A stretch of 64,000 nucleotides of DNA from Alteromonas_F sp964429915 (GTDB lineage: Bacteria > Pseudomonadota > Gammaproteobacteria > Enterobacterales > Alteromonadaceae), in assembly GCA_964429915.1 (NCBI GenBank), contig CAYSDZ010000006.1:53822-117821 (forward strand), read 5' to 3'. Positions 62,668 to 64,000 of this stretch are shown piece after piece. The notes beneath the pieces are model-generated. The model was not told the origin of the DNA and made no database searches. It was given only the letters and a program-made list of their open reading frames with translations. The position numbers were made by a program, and so were the translations under genes. How positions within the stretch are numbered: the first letter of the stretch is position 1; every line of letters begins with the position of its first letter.

Positions 62668-63279
62668 ATGAGCTATTTTTCTAAGGCAGCATTTACTTTG
62701 AGTGCGCCAAATATTCAACACTTAAGTGAGGATTCAGGCTACGAAGTGGCATTTGTTGGCCGGTCCAATGCAGGTAAATCAAGCGCCTTAAACAAGTTAG
62801 TAAGACAAAAACAATTAGCGCGAACCAGTAAAACACCTGGTCGTACTCAAATGATTAATGTGTTTTCTCTAGATGAAGAACGACGACTTATTGATTTGCC
62901 AGGCTATGGTTTCGCGCAAGTGCCTCTGGCAATGAAGCTAAAGTGGCAAAAAGCACTAGGCGAATATTTAAATGTACGGAAATGCTTAAAAGGCGTAGTG
63001 GTACTGATGGATATTCGCCATCCGTTGAAAGATCTAGACCAAGATTTAATTTACTGGGCAGTAGATGCAAAGTTACCTGTTTTAGCGTTATTGACCAAAG
63101 CCGACAAGCTAAAGTCAGGGAAACGGAAAGCACAGGTATTGATGGCACGAGAAGCCGCACTGGCATTTTGTGGTGATGTGAGCGTGCATGCTTTTTCTTC
63201 GCAATCCGGAATAGGTTTAGCCGAATTGGAACAAACATTGAGTCGTTGGATGCAAATACCTACGCAAGAGCCTAAGTAA
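62668..63279 (+). CDS. engB: ribosome biogenesis GTPase EngB (YihA/YsxC)
   Basis: 203-residue essential GTPase in 50S assembly. G1 is GRSNAGKSS (31-39), G2 KTPGRTQ, G3 DLPGYGFAQ, G4 TKAD and G5 SSQSG are intact. ATG 62668 is chosen over an in-frame TTG one codon earlier. The 249-base upstream region is shared with the divergent cytochrome c4 gene and includes repeat copy C. Confidence 0.96.
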   Translation: MSYFSKAAFTLSAPNIQHLSEDSGYEVAFVGRSNAGKSSALNKLVRQKQLARTSKTPGRTQMINVFSLDEERRLIDLPGYGFAQVPLAMKLKWQKALGEYLNVRKCLKGVVVLMDIRHPLKDLDQDLIYWAVDAKLPVLALLTKADKLKSGKRKAQVLMAREAALAFCGDVSVHAFSSQSGIGLAELEQTLSRWMQIPTQEPK

Positions 63280-63299
63280 AACGCCACTTTGCAAATTGC

Positions 63300-63456
63300 A
63301 AAAAAAAGCCCGACCAAAAGGCCGGGCAACACACTTAGAGAAACACACATCATATCTGTTTTAATAGACCGGACATGTCGCAGATTGTTCCCAAATTAAT
63401 TAATTTTTTTTCTAATTTGTAGAAGCTCATATCTAATCTGAGATTTTTGACCGAGA
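63300..63456 (-). ncRNA. candidate small RNA convergent with engB (spf position)
   Basis: The 360-base gap after engB holds no ORF with coding character. On the minus strand a good terminator ends at 63300: GCCCGGCC (63327-63320), TTTT loop, GGTCGGGC (63315-63308) with one G-U pair, then eight T. About 155 bases upstream is a promoter-like TTGTCT (63485-63490), 16 bases, TATCAT (63463-63468). Tail-to-tail with engB is the position and direction of E. coli Spot 42, but the body does not match the Spot 42 sequence as I recall it. The hairpin has no T-tail on the plus strand, so it does not mainly serve engB. Confidence 0.5.
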
Positions 63457-63639
63457 GTTTCGATGATAGCTGACAGGCGGCATTAGACAAACTGCTGACG
63501 TTCATTACCACTCAAACGTACCATTACCGTAAAGCCAATAATTTAGTGAAAACTTTTGTTACAAAATGCGCTAGCACAGACAAATCTTCTTAATGCGTAT
63601 ATGTTAACTTCAGGTTTTGTGGCATAGCAGGGTAGCGTT

Positions 63640-64000
63640 TTGTTTAAGAGAGAAACTGCAATAGGAAAGCGAAGACTTTGGTTCCTAAGAGGAATGTATG
63701 GTTTCATTGCTTTCGGTTTAATGATGACCATTTGGCCTGATACCATTTTTCGCGGCGACTACAACGCTCATTCTGATTCGGTCATTCTGTCGTTACTGGG
63801 TGCGCTTTCCCTACTGTTCGTGCTAGGGATATTTTATCCGATAAAGATGCTACCTTTGCTGCTATTTGAGTTTCTTTGGAAACTCATATGGGTGGTTGGT
63901 TTTGCTCTTCCAATGGCAATTGTGGATGGATTAGACACCTATGCTTCTATAACATCTCTTAAGAAAGCCCCAAATACATATTCTCTTTTTGCAGGTGTCA
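63640..64000 (+). CDS. membrane protein, partial (runs off the window)
   Basis: An open frame continues to the window end for at least 120 residues. It starts at TTG 63640 (AGGG seven bases upstream) or at ATG 63694. At least three hydrophobic segments are visible: GMYGFIAFGLMMTIW, SVILSLLGALSLLFVLGIFY and LLLFEFLWKLIWVVGFALP. I do not recognise the family. It is an inner-membrane protein of unknown function. Confidence 0.65.
   Translation, partial: MFKRETAIGKRRLWFLRGMYGFIAFGLMMTIWPDTIFRGDYNAHSDSVILSLLGALSLLFVLGIFYPIKMLPLLLFEFLWKLIWVVGFALPMAIVDGLDTYASITSLKKAPNTYSLFAGV

Noticed and set aside
63300..63456. Annotating the convergent RNA as Spot 42 (spf)
   Set aside because: Position and direction fit, but none of the conserved Spot 42 segments could be found by eye.

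Overview
The window is a chromosomal segment of a gammaproteobacterium, most likely in the Alteromonadales (Alteromonas/Glaciecola-like). The evidence is the replication-origin gene order, the moderately AT-rich composition, kdkA-coaD-mutM, slmA, yihI, cytochromes c4/c5, and several c-di-GMP proteins. No rRNA, tRNA, prophage, CRISPR array or transposase gene was seen. Nearly all of it is core chromosome.

Layout. 0.1-4.0 kb: a beta-glucoside set (GH1 glucosidase, GPH symporter, LacI regulator). 4.1-11.5 kb: cytochrome c5, a GAF-GAF-GGDEF-EAL protein, rep, ubiK, ubiA-ubiC, a FliL-like protein. 11.5-19.0 kb: a minus-strand run with a PstS-like protein, a porin-like barrel and a membrane GGDEF-EAL protein that are translationally coupled, then kbl-tdh and glpE-glpG. 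19-30.8 kb: a GT9 transferase, a MITE-like repeat next to a truncated GyrI-like gene, kdkA, coaD, mutM, rpmB-rpmG, radC, coaBC, slmA, a second TetR regulator, small uncharacterised genes, a lipase, an OmpA-type lipoprotein and an HD-GYP protein.

30.9-42.2 kb is the atpIBEFHAGDC operon followed by parB-parA-rsmG-mnmG, all on the minus strand. oriC lies at about 42.35-42.71 kb with at least seven DnaA boxes, an AT-rich unwinding region and GATC sites. A DUF4097-type gene frameshifted at a seven-G tract sits beside it. Then comes an almost gapless minus-strand operon rpmH-rnpA-yidD-yidC-yajQ-mnmE-mioC-dnaT-dnaC, which puts a DnaT/DnaC-type helicase-loading pair next to oriC. Divergent from it is dnaA-dnaN-recF-gyrB, with two identical ParB-binding parS sites inside recF. 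Origin, initiator, loader, clamp, parS and ParAB therefore all lie within about 18 kb.

56.3-64 kb: a carbohydrate-binding-like lipoprotein coupled to glyQS, DUF2489, yihI, a methyltransferase, cytochrome c4, engB and a partial membrane protein. Two intergenic regions here look like small RNA genes. One (about 61.5-61.67 kb, minus) has GGA motifs in hairpin loops and a strong terminator. It has the position and orientation relative to engB/yihI that csrC has in E. coli, so I read it as a candidate Csr/Rsm-type regulatory RNA. The other (about 63.30-63.46 kb, minus) sits where Spot 42 lies in E. coli, but its sequence does not resemble Spot 42. Three copies of a palindromic repeat family with ends reading GAGGTGGAACGGGTATA lie at 20.65, 27.04 and 62.58 kb.
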